This document shows, in pieces, positions 9,635-19,000 of a DNA stretch of 64,000 nt (positions are counted from its first letter, which is position 1; every line of letters starts with the position of its first letter). The stretch is from Bacilli bacterium. Lineage in GTDB: Bacteria > Bacillota_I > Bacilli_A > RFN20 > CAG-826. The stretch lies in NCBI GenBank assembly GCA_017445245.1, contig JAFSUM010000014.1, forward strand, positions 59,366-123,365, read 5' to 3'. The position numbers were made by a program, and so were the translations under genes. Below the pieces are notes generated by a model. The model worked only from the letters and a program-made list of their open reading frames with translations, searched no databases and had not been told where the DNA came from.

Positions 9635-11017
9635 ATGAACAAAGAACGAAAACTCGGTTCCCGCCGCTGGGCGGCCATTATCCTCATCGGGCTATTCGGG
9701 CAGATCGCCTGGGCCATCGAAAACAACTACATCAACCTTTGGGTCTTCTCCCAGTCCCATGACGCGGCCCACATCACATGGATGACGATGGCTTCCGCGG
9801 TCGTCGCCACCTTAACGACCTTTTTCATCGGCGCTTTGTCTGACAAACTGGGCAAACGCAAAGTCTTTATCGCGGCAGGCTATACCATTTGGGGCCTCAC
9901 GGTCTTCGCGTTTGGCCTCATGTCCTTGACGAATATGGCCAGCCTCGCGGGAGGCGATATCGCAAAAGGCATCATCCTCGTCGGCGTGATGAACGTCGTC
10001 GTCGACTGCGTGATGACCCTGTTTGGTTCCACCGCCAACGACGCCGCCTTCAACGCCTACGTCACCGACGAGACGAACGAAAAGAACCGACCCGTGGTCG
10101 AATCCGTCCTCTCTGTCATGCCGCTTTTCGCGATGGCAATCATGTTAGGCGTAGGCTTAATCCTTGGTATTCCAGGCGAACAAGGAGATATGACAAACGA
10201 AACGTGGGCCAATAAAATCGCGGGACCATGGTTCATCTTTTTCCTAATCTTTGGTATCGCCACCACCGCCGTTGGCATCCTCTCTTTCTTCCTGCTCCCC
10301 AAAGACCACATCCAGCCTAACCGCGAAGACCACTACTTCAAACACATGGTCAAGGGATTCGCCCCGAAAACAGTAAAATCCAACCCCCTCTTCTATATCG
10401 CCCTTCTCACCTTTATGCTCTTTAACATCGCCGTCGATTCGTTTATGCCCTATATCCTCGTTTACGTACAAGGCCTTAAGGAACTAAACGCCTCCCTCGG
10501 GTTTATGGGCGCCATGGCCATCATTTTCGGAGTGGCCGCAGCCGCTGTTTTAGTCATCGGGGCCAATTTGAAGAAACTCGGTGCAATGCGCGTCCTCTTC
10601 CCCTCCATCGGCGTCATGTTCCTAGGTGCCTTGGCATTCTTCCTCGTCGGGGATTCCGCGCTAGGCGTTGTTCTAGCTGGCATTGCCCTTATGAGCGGAT
10701 ATCTATGCGGCACGACCGTCCTAGGTGCCAAAATACGCGACCTGACACCGGAAGAAGACGTCGGTGCCCTCCAATCGGTGCGCATGGTATTCGTCGTCAT
10801 GATCCCGATGATCGCGGGCAGTAACCTCTCCCTCCTCTTCTTCGGTACCAGCGACGTCATCGACCCGTCGACGGGCTCGAAGACCCGTACCCCGAACAAA
10901 TGGATGTTCCTCGTCACGATGATCGCCTGCGCGTTGACTCTTATTCCCGCCATTTGGCTTGCCATCGCGGATAAAAAGACGAACAAACTCGCCTCCGTTC
11001 ATACCGACGAAAAATAA
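9635..11017 (+). CDS. MFS transporter (GPH/sugar-cation symporter-like)
   Basis: 460 aa with twelve predicted membrane helices. The loop 2-3 motif SDKLGKRKVFI (about residues 71-81) is typical of the major facilitator superfamily. The overall look (INLWVFSQS near the N-terminus, a long central loop DHIQPNRED) resembles the glycoside-pentoside-hexuronide/SLC45-like branch. The substrate is unknown; a sugar is a reasonable guess. TATAAT lies 9 nt before the ATG with no Shine-Dalgarno sequence, so the 5' leader would be 0-3 nt. Confidence 0.8.
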   Translation: MNKERKLGSRRWAAIILIGLFGQIAWAIENNYINLWVFSQSHDAAHITWMTMASAVVATLTTFFIGALSDKLGKRKVFIAAGYTIWGLTVFAFGLMSLTNMASLAGGDIAKGIILVGVMNVVVDCVMTLFGSTANDAAFNAYVTDETNEKNRPVVESVLSVMPLFAMAIMLGVGLILGIPGEQGDMTNETWANKIAGPWFIFFLIFGIATTAVGILSFFLLPKDHIQPNREDHYFKHMVKGFAPKTVKSNPLFYIALLTFMLFNIAVDSFMPYILVYVQGLKELNASLGFMGAMAIIFGVAAAAVLVIGANLKKLGAMRVLFPSIGVMFLGALAFFLVGDSALGVVLAGIALMSGYLCGTTVLGAKIRDLTPEEDVGALQSVRMVFVVMIPMIAGSNLSLLFFGTSDVIDPSTGSKTRTPNKWMFLVTMIACALTLIPAIWLAIADKKTNKLASVHTDEK

Positions 11018-11039
11018 AAGCCCGATCTGGAAATCGGGC
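11012..11039 (-). terminator. Intrinsic terminator (LRR lipoprotein gene; also after the MFS gene)
   Basis: GCCCGAT/ATCGGGC with a 6-nt loop. On the minus strand it is followed by a TTTTATTTT run. It also follows the plus-strand MFS stop but lacks a T-run in that direction. Confidence 0.75.
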
Positions 11040-11056
11040 GATTATGTGCGGATTCG

Positions 11057-12922
11057 TTAGGCTCCGTATTGGATTTTTGCTTCGTCGACGTCGGCGAACC
11101 AGTCGAGCGCGAACGCACGCTCGGCGACCTCATCCTTGGTCAAGGGGATGGTGACAAGATTCATCGATGTGCAGTTCTGGAAGATCTTCGAACCGACTTC
11201 GTATAAAGAAGCGGGAAGGCGAACCGTGGCTAGACGCGGGAGATTGCGGAAGGCATAAGAATGGAGGGCAAGGATTTCGGAATGGGAGAAGTCGATTTCC
11301 GTAACCGTCTCCAAGCGAGCATGCGTAAGCGCGCCATGGGAGATCCAGGCGATTTGGTTATCGGCTGGAAGCTCGATGCGGGTGAGTTTTTCACTATTCA
11401 TACCCGTGGGGCCCGCAAAGCTCGAAATGCCGACTAACGGATAGAATTCCGGGAAGGCGGTCAAATCGAAGTCGGCCGCGGTGATTTCCGTCAGGGTCGG
11501 AGCCACTTCGAATAGGCAATACCCCTTGCGATCGGAGAAATACTTGTAGGCCAAATTGCCGATGACCATCGTTTCGTCGATGAGAATCGGGAAGAGTTCG
11601 GTATCGGCGGCGAGGGTGGTGATGTCGACGGGAACGAGTTTGTCCGTCTCATCCTTGACGCCCCAATCGGCAAAGACCTTGCCAGCGGGGATATTCGTCA
11701 CCACGGGAGCCGTATACGTATCGCCTTCGGCGGCTTGGACCACCTCAGTGACGGTCGGATTTGCGAAATCGGGGTGGAACGTGAGGTTATAAACGGGTAC
11801 GTCCTGCGTGAAAAGGAGAGTGACCGTGCAGCCGAATTCGATCTTTTTGTGATCGACCGCACTACCGCGATATCCGCCTTCGTAAAGCTCGCATAGAGTC
11901 GAGGGGAGTTTCTTGCGGAGATCCTTTACGGCGATCTTCATGTCGTCGCCATAACGGGAAGCGACGCCGTCTTTACCTTCGCCAATGCAGGTATAACCTG
12001 TAAGGCCCAAGGCATCGATATCGATGGGTTGGCCATAAAGAACAGTCTGCTTACCCTTGGAGACGGGGGCCGTGTATTCGTATTCTTCCTTCACTTCGTT
12101 ATAAGTGCGAACCTGATAGGAAATATTCACCTGATAAGATTTATCGGTGGCGGTATAACGAGCATCGATACGGGTTTGTTCTTCGAAGCGATACTCCAAG
12201 GCTTCCTGCTTCGTTAAATCGATGCGGGAACGATCGGAAGAGGAATCATAGGTCCAGCCGGGTTTGGTGGACTGACCGGCGATGGAGAAGCGCCACTTGT
12301 CGAAGGTGTAGGTCTTGTAATGGGGATCACGCCATGTGGAATAGTCATTCGGATCGGCGAGAGGATCGTGGTCGGGCGGGGAAAGAAGGGTTTCCTCGAG
12401 TTCGGGTCTATCCTCCTCGGTGAGGTCCTTTGCGTTTTGATTGAAAAGCACACGCCCGTTGAACAGGTTGGTCTCATAGGCATCGCGAGCGGTAATCAAA
12501 TAGTCTTCGAGGTCGTAATCAAACGTGGCAAAGAGCACACAGTCGGACTGGATGTGGCTCAAATCGATCTTCTGGTTGGCGCCGTAATAGCCTTCAAAAC
12601 CCTTGAACGAATACTTATGCCCCTTCTCGGCGGTGCGCGAAGAAGTGCGACCGTTGAAGGAGGAATCGGCAAGCTGGATGCCGCCGATTTTGGCATCCTT
12701 GCCCTTGACGGCGTAGCAATAGCCGACTTTCTTTAATCCCGACCCGGCATAAGGGTTATTGACGTCGATGGTGTAATAGCCGTGCGCGGCGAGGTCTTCT
12801 TCCATTCCGACATAATCGGAATAGATGTTAATCGTATAGTAGTTTTCCCCCGTCAGGCTGCAGCCAGAAAGGCCCGCCAGGAGGAGTGGAGCGACAAAAA
12901 CGAATCCAATTCTTTTCTTCAT
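11057..12922 (-). CDS. Surface lipoprotein with InlB-type beta repeat and BspA-like leucine-rich repeats
   Basis: 621 aa from the ATG at 12922. A basic N-terminus and lipobox LSGC (Cys about residue 20) mark a lipoprotein. The middle contains a Listeria/InlB-type repeat (LTFHPDFANP, later FADWGV, about 365-415). The C-terminal ~150 residues are LRR_5/BspA-type repeats of the form LTRIELP, LATVRLP, NLVTIP. Such proteins are surface adhesins or ligand binders. The longer frame to 13003 is rejected because it lacks a ribosome-binding site and puts 27 residues before the signal. GATAAT lies 7 nt upstream of the chosen ATG, suggesting a leaderless mRNA. Confidence 0.85.
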   Translation of the reverse strand: MKKRIGFVFVAPLLLAGLSGCSLTGENYYTINIYSDYVGMEEDLAAHGYYTIDVNNPYAGSGLKKVGYCYAVKGKDAKIGGIQLADSSFNGRTSSRTAEKGHKYSFKGFEGYYGANQKIDLSHIQSDCVLFATFDYDLEDYLITARDAYETNLFNGRVLFNQNAKDLTEEDRPELEETLLSPPDHDPLADPNDYSTWRDPHYKTYTFDKWRFSIAGQSTKPGWTYDSSSDRSRIDLTKQEALEYRFEEQTRIDARYTATDKSYQVNISYQVRTYNEVKEEYEYTAPVSKGKQTVLYGQPIDIDALGLTGYTCIGEGKDGVASRYGDDMKIAVKDLRKKLPSTLCELYEGGYRGSAVDHKKIEFGCTVTLLFTQDVPVYNLTFHPDFANPTVTEVVQAAEGDTYTAPVVTNIPAGKVFADWGVKDETDKLVPVDITTLAADTELFPILIDETMVIGNLAYKYFSDRKGYCLFEVAPTLTEITAADFDLTAFPEFYPLVGISSFAGPTGMNSEKLTRIELPADNQIAWISHGALTHARLETVTEIDFSHSEILALHSYAFRNLPRLATVRLPASLYEVGSKIFQNCTSMNLVTIPLTKDEVAERAFALDWFADVDEAKIQYGA

Positions 12923-13034
12923 GACAACTATTATCCACGGACGCGCATATTTTTGAAAGCACAATAGAGTGAATACTCTAATTGTTGCCCAACTTTCATT
13001 CAAAGCGTATATTTATCCTCGCGAGGTTTTATCT

Positions 13035-13496
13035 ATGGACAATCGTAAAGTAAACATCTTCCTCGGAATCGCTGCTGCGATCCTTGGCATCGTCTCCATC
13101 CTGACGATGCTTGCCACCTGCTTTGGCGCTTCGGATTTCTCCGATCACCCCTCGACGTTAGGCAACTGCTACAACGTCATGTTCGGCTACCAATCCTATA
13201 ACAGCGTGCCCTTGCTCATCACGGCTTTCGTCCTCCAGATCGTCGGCTGCGTGTTCGCCTTCTTCGGCGGCATCCTCCGTAGCAAGCTCGGCGCTATCGT
13301 CCTTGGAATCGCGGCCATCTGCTTCGCGATCGGCGGTGTCTTCTGGTTTATGTCCCCTGGCGCCTTCCTTAGCATCAACAAAGTTGGCGAAGCCGAAAAC
13401 GTCGTTCTCGGCACGGGCTCCATCCTCACCGCGGTCTTCTCCCTCGGTGGCGGACTCGTGGCCCTCTATGGTGCCTATCGCGCCTTCAAAGCCTAA
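13035..13496 (+). CDS. Small four-helix membrane protein of unknown function
   Basis: 153 aa with four hydrophobic segments and a short extracytoplasmic loop after the first, which contains the Cys-bearing stretch GNCYNVMFGY. The start at 13035 is chosen for the GAGG site 8 nt upstream and because the charged MDNRK start precedes the first helix directly. I do not recognise the family. It is monocistronic, with a strong terminator 22 nt after the stop. Confidence 0.7.
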   Translation: MDNRKVNIFLGIAAAILGIVSILTMLATCFGASDFSDHPSTLGNCYNVMFGYQSYNSVPLLITAFVLQIVGCVFAFFGGILRSKLGAIVLGIAAICFAIGGVFWFMSPGAFLSINKVGEAENVVLGTGSILTAVFSLGGGLVALYGAYRAFKA

Positions 13497-13517
13497 AGGA
13501 TATCCAAAAACGAAATT

Positions 13518-13546
13518 GCCTCGAGAATTCGAGGCTTTTTCTTTTT
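13518..13546 (+). terminator. Intrinsic terminator of the small membrane protein gene
   Basis: GCCTCGA/TCGAGGC stem, GAAT loop, then TTTTTCTTTTT. Confidence 0.9.
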
Positions 13547-13574
13547 AAAAGAAAGGCCGCATTTCGCGACCTTT
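13546..13574 (-). terminator. Intrinsic terminator of the CarD-like gene
   Basis: On the minus strand a 9-bp stem AAAGGTCGC/GCGGCCTTT with a 5-nt loop is followed by CTTTT. It lies just behind the CarD stop. Confidence 0.75.
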
Positions 13575-13582
13575 GGCTATCT

Positions 13583-14071
13583 TTATCTACGCGCGTTCGC
13601 CCGTATGAAGGCCGGCACTTCTTCGACCGGAATACCAAGGGCGAAGCCGAGCTCGCCATAGACGACAGGCGAGGCGCGACTTACGAACTGGGCATCCATC
13701 GAATTGAGGTGGCCATCGCGGGCCTTGCGCTGCAGCGCGCCCTCTAGCAAGGTAGCCAAACGTTCCACATAACCGGAACGGAGAGCTTCTTCGTAAGCAA
13801 GCTTACGGGCCTTCGAATCGACGATGTAGAGATTCGTCGTGATATCGGGCCAGTTTTTCAATAGTTCCAACGCAGTCTTGCGATCGAGGGGGCGACGGAG
13901 GGAATTCGCGTTATCGACGGGCACACGAACGATGTTGTTACGATCGTCGCCATAGTGTGGCGAAAGGACGTAGTAAAGCGTGTTCGGTTCGTCCTCCGAA
14001 AGAGGTTCGATTCCGATGATTTTGCAAACACCGCAATACGTATGAAAGACATAAGTGCCAATGTCGTACAT
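13583..14071 (-). CDS. CarD/CdnL-type RNA polymerase-binding regulator
   Basis: 162 aa. The N-terminal CarD/TRCF RNA-polymerase-interacting domain starts directly (YDIGTYVFHTYCGVCKI), with the conserved YYVLSPHY and VRVPVDN strands (about residues 30-60). The helical C-terminal domain follows, so the domain order is that of CarD, which stabilises open promoter complexes. The start at 14071 is set by AAGGAGGTGG upstream; an in-frame upstream ATG would add 12 residues with no site. It is a single gene with its own terminator. Housekeeping global regulation is inferred from the family. Confidence 0.85.
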   Translation of the reverse strand: MYDIGTYVFHTYCGVCKIIGIEPLSEDEPNTLYYVLSPHYGDDRNNIVRVPVDNANSLRRPLDRKTALELLKNWPDITTNLYIVDSKARKLAYEEALRSGYVERLATLLEGALQRKARDGHLNSMDAQFVSRASPVVYGELGFALGIPVEEVPAFIRANARR

Positions 14072-14193
14072 ATTCGCCACCTCCTTTAATATAAAAAGTA
14101 TAACCAAAAATCGTCAAAATTTCTATCCCCTAAGCCGAAAATAGCAAAAAATCGAATGATTTAGGCCAAATTGCTCGTTATTTCTGCTTCAAA

Positions 14194-14235
14194 ACGGATG
14201 AAGAAAATTGTCACTGAAAACAGCTTTTCATCCGT
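14194..14235 (-). terminator. Possible long-loop terminator of the HypB-like gene
   Basis: Perfect 9-bp inverted repeat ACGGATGAA/TTCATCCGT around a 24-nt loop that ends in TTTTG on the minus strand. The loop is long for a terminator. Confidence 0.4.
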
Positions 14236-14897
14236 CATCTAGCGACTTTATTGCGCAAAAATTCACAAAGTTCTTCCATGCCTTCACCCGTTTTGGCGGA
14301 GACGGGGAAGAAGGTGGCATCGGGGTTCACGTTACGGATGCGCTGCTTGGCTTTTTCGACATCGAAATCAAAGACGACTCGCGCGTCCATTTTGGTAAAG
14401 ACAAAGAAATCGCCCCGGGTGAACATAAGAGGATACTTGAGGGGTTTATCATCCCCTTCCGGAACAGACAAAAGAACCATGTTTGCATTGGCCCCCGTAT
14501 CGAATTCGGCGGGGCAGACGAGGTTACCAATGTTTTCCAAAATGACGAGGTCGAGGTCGGAGACGTCGAGCATGTCGATCGCTTCGTTGGTCATCTTCGC
14601 GTCGAGGTGACATTCGCCGGACGTATTAAGTTGAATCGTCTTCACACCCGTTTTTTCCTTGACGGTCGAAGCGTCCACTACCGCATCCATATCCGCCTCG
14701 ATGACGCCGATGCGAATCTTGTCCTTGAGGCGGTTGATCAAATCCACGAGCAGGGTCGTCTTGCCAGAACCCGGCGAAGACATGACGTTAATAAAATAAA
14801 CGCCTTTCTCTTTGAGTTCCGCGCGTAGTTTCGCCGCACGGAGGTCGTTATTGGCCAATACGGATTGTTTGACTTTGATGACTTTGATTTCGCCCAT
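14235..14897 (-). CDS. hypB: HypB-family GTPase (nickel insertion accessory protein)
   Basis: 220 aa. P-loop SSPGSGKTT (about residues 38-46), metal-switch region ECHLDA, ENIGNLVCPAEFD (about 115-127) and the FTKMD guanine-specificity motif are those of HypB. This GTPase helps HypA load nickel into NiFe hydrogenase. The short N-terminus lacks the CxxCGC site and the His-rich stretch found in some HypB proteins. The start at 14897 has a GGAAAG site upstream; the longer frame is not supported. No hypA, hydrogenase or urease gene is in the window, so its client lies elsewhere or is unknown. Confidence 0.85.
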   Translation of the reverse strand: MGEIKVIKVKQSVLANNDLRAAKLRAELKEKGVYFINVMSSPGSGKTTLLVDLINRLKDKIRIGVIEADMDAVVDASTVKEKTGVKTIQLNTSGECHLDAKMTNEAIDMLDVSDLDLVILENIGNLVCPAEFDTGANANMVLLSVPEGDDKPLKYPLMFTRGDFFVFTKMDARVVFDFDVEKAKQRIRNVNPDATFFPVSAKTGEGMEELCEFLRNKVAR

Positions 14898-15136
14898 AGT
14901 TCGTTCTTTCCTTTCCGAAATCATACGCGAACGCACGCGCAAAATCTATGAATGGTTCTCTTTTCGTCATTCTACTTCCCGTTCAAACAACCCTCGATTT
15001 CTTTGGATAACCCCATACATGGCCTCCTAAAAACGCGATTCTCCAAAACGGAGAAAGCCCTTCTTTAAAAAAGAAACGCAGGTGTAGAGTGCGTTTGCAC
15101 ATACGTTAAGGAACAATTACCGCCGGAGCTAGCAAG

Positions 15137-16081
15137 ATGTCTACCCAAGCCCAGGAAAAAACCAAACGTTGGAATGTGAAAGCCTTCAAGTGGCCTAGCA
15201 TCATCCTCGCCGCCCTCCTCATCGGCGGCGGAACCGGTTTTACCGTAGCCACGACACTCAAGCCACCCTCCTACCAATTCATCGCCGATACCGATGCCTA
15301 TGAGCCTGACCTCCAAACGGCCTACGCCAAATACGAGGCAGCCAAGGGCGGGGCCCTAGAGACGAAGATGACCGTCGACGAGATGATCAACGTCGCCTTC
15401 ATGAAATTCGGCATGGAGGAAGAGACGTGGAGCCGTGGCGTAGGCATTGCCAAGGCGATGGGACTGGTCGACCAAAACATCTGGACCACCACCGTCGCCG
15501 ACCACGGCCGCTACTTCGAGGAATCGATATCGCTATCGAGTTTCGTCAAGATCTACGACCGCATGTTCGAAGAAGGCGAAACCATCACCACCTATTGGGG
15601 TGATAATCCCGACTTCGGTAGTCACCCCAAAAAGGAGATGAGCCGCGACGAGTACAAAGAAGCGATGGGCCGTTACGTCTCCGAAGCACTGGTCTTCGTC
15701 GTATCGGACAAGACGCTGGTCAACGACGAATCACCCGCCTCGGGCCGCCCGAAGACGGGGATCATCAAAGAGAACGGCCGCTTCGTCTTGGAAGCCGAAC
15801 TTAGCCCAAAGCTTGGCACCATCCGCTACAAGAAGCAGATGAAGACCATCTCGGATCTCGCAAGCCAGCCTAGCTTCAACTACTGTCACATCACCGTGAC
15901 GACGGACGAGGACCTGAACCTGATCCGCATGGACACCTATGAGTCCTACACGGCCGTCACAAAGATGGGCCTAGGCTCCGGTGTCGCCGGTAGCCTCTCC
16001 ACCGCCTACTACCACGAACCCGCCCCCTTCGGTTTCCCCGAGCCGGGTTCGACCCTACCCGATTATCCCGAATCCATCTAA
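15137..16081 (+). CDS. Membrane-anchored exported protein of unknown function
   Basis: 314 aa. A cytoplasmic basic N-terminus (KRWNVKAFKW) is followed by one membrane helix (about residues 23-42), then a ~270-residue exported domain with no family I recognise. The C-terminus is Pro/Gly-rich. A GGAG site lies upstream of the ATG. It ends 13 bp before the giant lipoprotein gene and very likely shares its transcript, so the two probably act together at the cell surface. Translation of the second gene starts at a separate strong AGGAGG site. Confidence 0.7.
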   Translation: MSTQAQEKTKRWNVKAFKWPSIILAALLIGGGTGFTVATTLKPPSYQFIADTDAYEPDLQTAYAKYEAAKGGALETKMTVDEMINVAFMKFGMEEETWSRGVGIAKAMGLVDQNIWTTTVADHGRYFEESISLSSFVKIYDRMFEEGETITTYWGDNPDFGSHPKKEMSRDEYKEAMGRYVSEALVFVVSDKTLVNDESPASGRPKTGIIKENGRFVLEAELSPKLGTIRYKKQMKTISDLASQPSFNYCHITVTTDEDLNLIRMDTYESYTAVTKMGLGSGVAGSLSTAYYHEPAPFGFPEPGSTLPDYPESI

Positions 16082-16094
16082 GGAGGAAATAACC

Positions 16095-19000
16095 ATGAAA
16101 ATCAATTTCGCCAAAGGAACCCTTAAGAAGAAGCTCGCTACGGGAGCCCTCGTCATCGCCACGTTTGCGATGTCTGCGGGCTGCGCGTTCTTCCTAGTCC
16201 CCCAGACCATCATCAACGAACGCGATAACCAGAAGTTCGTCGAAGAACCCGAACCCGACAAGACCGGACGTGAACTTTTCATCTCCTCGATGACCAACGC
16301 CGCGACTGCCGGACTTTCCATCGACGCGAAAGAGCTCGTCTTGGAATATGACGGCAAAACCGATTCCAATTCGGTCAAGCACGTCAACCGCATCGATGCC
16401 TCGGGCACCAAGATCGATTTCGCCCTGACCACACTTTCGCTCCATGGCGTCAACTTCGCCTTAACCGCCCCGATTGCCTATAGCGATGCCGGCAACAACA
16501 CCCATTACCGTGGCGTCCACGCCTCGATGATCGACGAGACCATCTACCTCGATCTCTTCGGTGGCAAGAAGGTGGGCGAAGAAATCGTCTACGACAACTC
16601 CTCCTGGGATTTCAAATACAAAGTCTCCCTCGCCTCTTATGATGACGGCACCGTCGATCCCCTCACCGGCGGTATCGGCCAATACGAATATGGCGACCTC
16701 GACTGGTTGCTTGAAGATATCCTCGCCATTCTTACCGAAGGCGGCATCGATATCTCCCTCGAAGGCTGGCTCGACAAGCTCGGCGGTTCTTCCGAAGAAT
16801 CTAGCGAGCCCGCTTCTTCTGGAATTGACACCGACGCCATCCTCGATTCCCTTGGGAACATGGTCGAATATCGTCCTGGCGAAGGCGCGGACCCCTACTT
16901 CATCTGGAATCTCCCTCTAGGTGAGAAGACCATTTCTTTAGGCCTTCGCAGCAACGAGGATTATGAATTCGTCGGCGTCGACCTCCCGGCCGCCTATGTC
17001 TATGACGAAGATTCCGTGGACGCGAATACGGGCGTCACGACCTCCGCGACCCCCAACGAAGAAAAGGCTTGGGAAATCCAAGAAGGCCTCCGTCTAAGCG
17101 CCAAAGCGGACATCGGCAGCTGCGCCGATACCTGGAACCCCGCTTCCTTGCTCCCCGGCCCCGCCGATATCGATTCCTACCGTAACCTCAATGACTCCTT
17201 GGCTCTCTTCCGTTCGATCGCCAAATACGCCGCTAACCCGCAGTTCGGCCTCAACTTGACCCTCGATCTTGGCTATGCGACCGAAACCGAAGCCTTTGAA
17301 GGCTCCCGTACCAAGGTGAAGAAAGACGCTTCCAGCAAAGCCGATTCCATCCGTCTCGTCCTCGATGGCGACGCCGACCTTTCCGGCCGCAAGTTCAATG
17401 GCGCAAAAGGCGCATTATCCTTGCAGAAAGTCGACAAAACCCAAGTTGAAGAACAAATCGTCGCCAGCCATGACATCAACGTTTCCTACCTCTATAACCA
17501 CGAAGCTCAGCAAGGCGATGGCTATCTCGACATCAACGGTTCTCTCTTCAAGGCCCACACTACCAAAACCTACCTCGACGAGTTCTATAGCGCCGTCCTC
17601 GAAGACGCCTTCTCCTCGCCCAATACGCAGGAACAGGCTTCCGACACCAACACGCTCGAACAGGTTCAGACCATTTTGAACAAGCTCGGCATGTCCATCG
17701 ACTCCATCCTCGATAGCGATGTCCTCAAAGACATCGAAAACGGCGTCTACGTCTCCGCTCTCGATCTTCTTGAGACCTTCAAGAACGAAGATAACCTCAT
17801 CACTCTCGTCCTCAACCTCGAAAAGCTCGGCCTAAGCGGCAAGATCTCCGTCACCCTCAAAGGCGTCGAAGAAAAGCAAAGCGACCTCCTCTCCATCAAG
17901 TTCGAAAACATCTCCTTCGCTTCCTTCACCCTTAACGGTGAGCTCAAGACGCGTGACTTCCACCTCGTCACCGCCCCCGCGGACGCGGAGACCTATGATA
18001 CCCTTTGCCATCTTAAGGGCATCGGCGAACAGATCACCGATATCATCGATAAGAAAGCCTTCTCCGCCAATCTCGGCGTGACTCTCTCCGACAACACCGT
18101 CACCGACGAAACCGCGACCAAGCTTTCTCTTAACGGCGGCCTCGCCTTCGCCTTCACCGACGAACTCAAGCAAGGCAAAGCGACCTTTGACATCGAGCAA
18201 AGCCTCACCGACGTCCTCGTCTCCGACCACCGTCTCGCCCTCGACATGAAGTCCGAGTCCAGCTCCTTCGATACTGTTGCCTTCGGCTACGCTTCCGCTT
18301 CTAGTGCTGCCGCTCTCGACGCCAACATGGCTAACGAAGGCAAGAAAGCCAAGATGTCCTTTGGCGGATTCGGTGATACCCTCGACTACCTCATGGACCG
18401 CTTCGAATCGATCGATGACCGCTTCGACCGTCTCTCCGCTTCCATCGCCGGCAACGTCACCGCGGAAGGCCTCCTCGGCCGCCTCGTCGATGGCGAATAT
18501 AGCGCCCTCCTCGAAAAGACCGACATCATCAACGTCGCCGACCTCCACCATGGCGAAGGAGATGACACCTACATCGAAATCAACCCCTCCGCGTTCGGCC
18601 TAGGCGAAAACGATAAGATCGCCGTCACCCTCTCCTACGTCGGCAACACCGCCGAAGAAGAAGGTGGCATCGACGCCCTCTCCATCGATTTGACCTTCGG
18701 CGAAAACGACATCCACGTTTCCTTGGATTCCATTGCCTCCGCCGATGTCGAAAACGCTCCGGAAGGCACCTTCGAGAACTTCGCCGAACTCGATGGCTTC
18801 CACGACATCTCCTTCCTCCCCGAAATCGCCGAATACGCCGTCGGCAGCCTTACCCTGGGCACGATGGCTGGCGAAGAAAACGACGTCTCCGGCATCTCCC
18901 ATTACGGCCTCCAAGGCGACCTCTCCGTCAAGATCGGCACCCACGACCTCAAGATCGGTCTCTTCGATGCCTATGCTTCCGTCGAAGGCGCGGAGACCAA

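Noticed and set aside
15041..15075. Hairpin TTCTCC/GGAGAA as a terminator between hypB and the 314-aa gene
   Set aside because: The two genes are divergent, the stem is short and neither strand has a proper T-run directly behind it.
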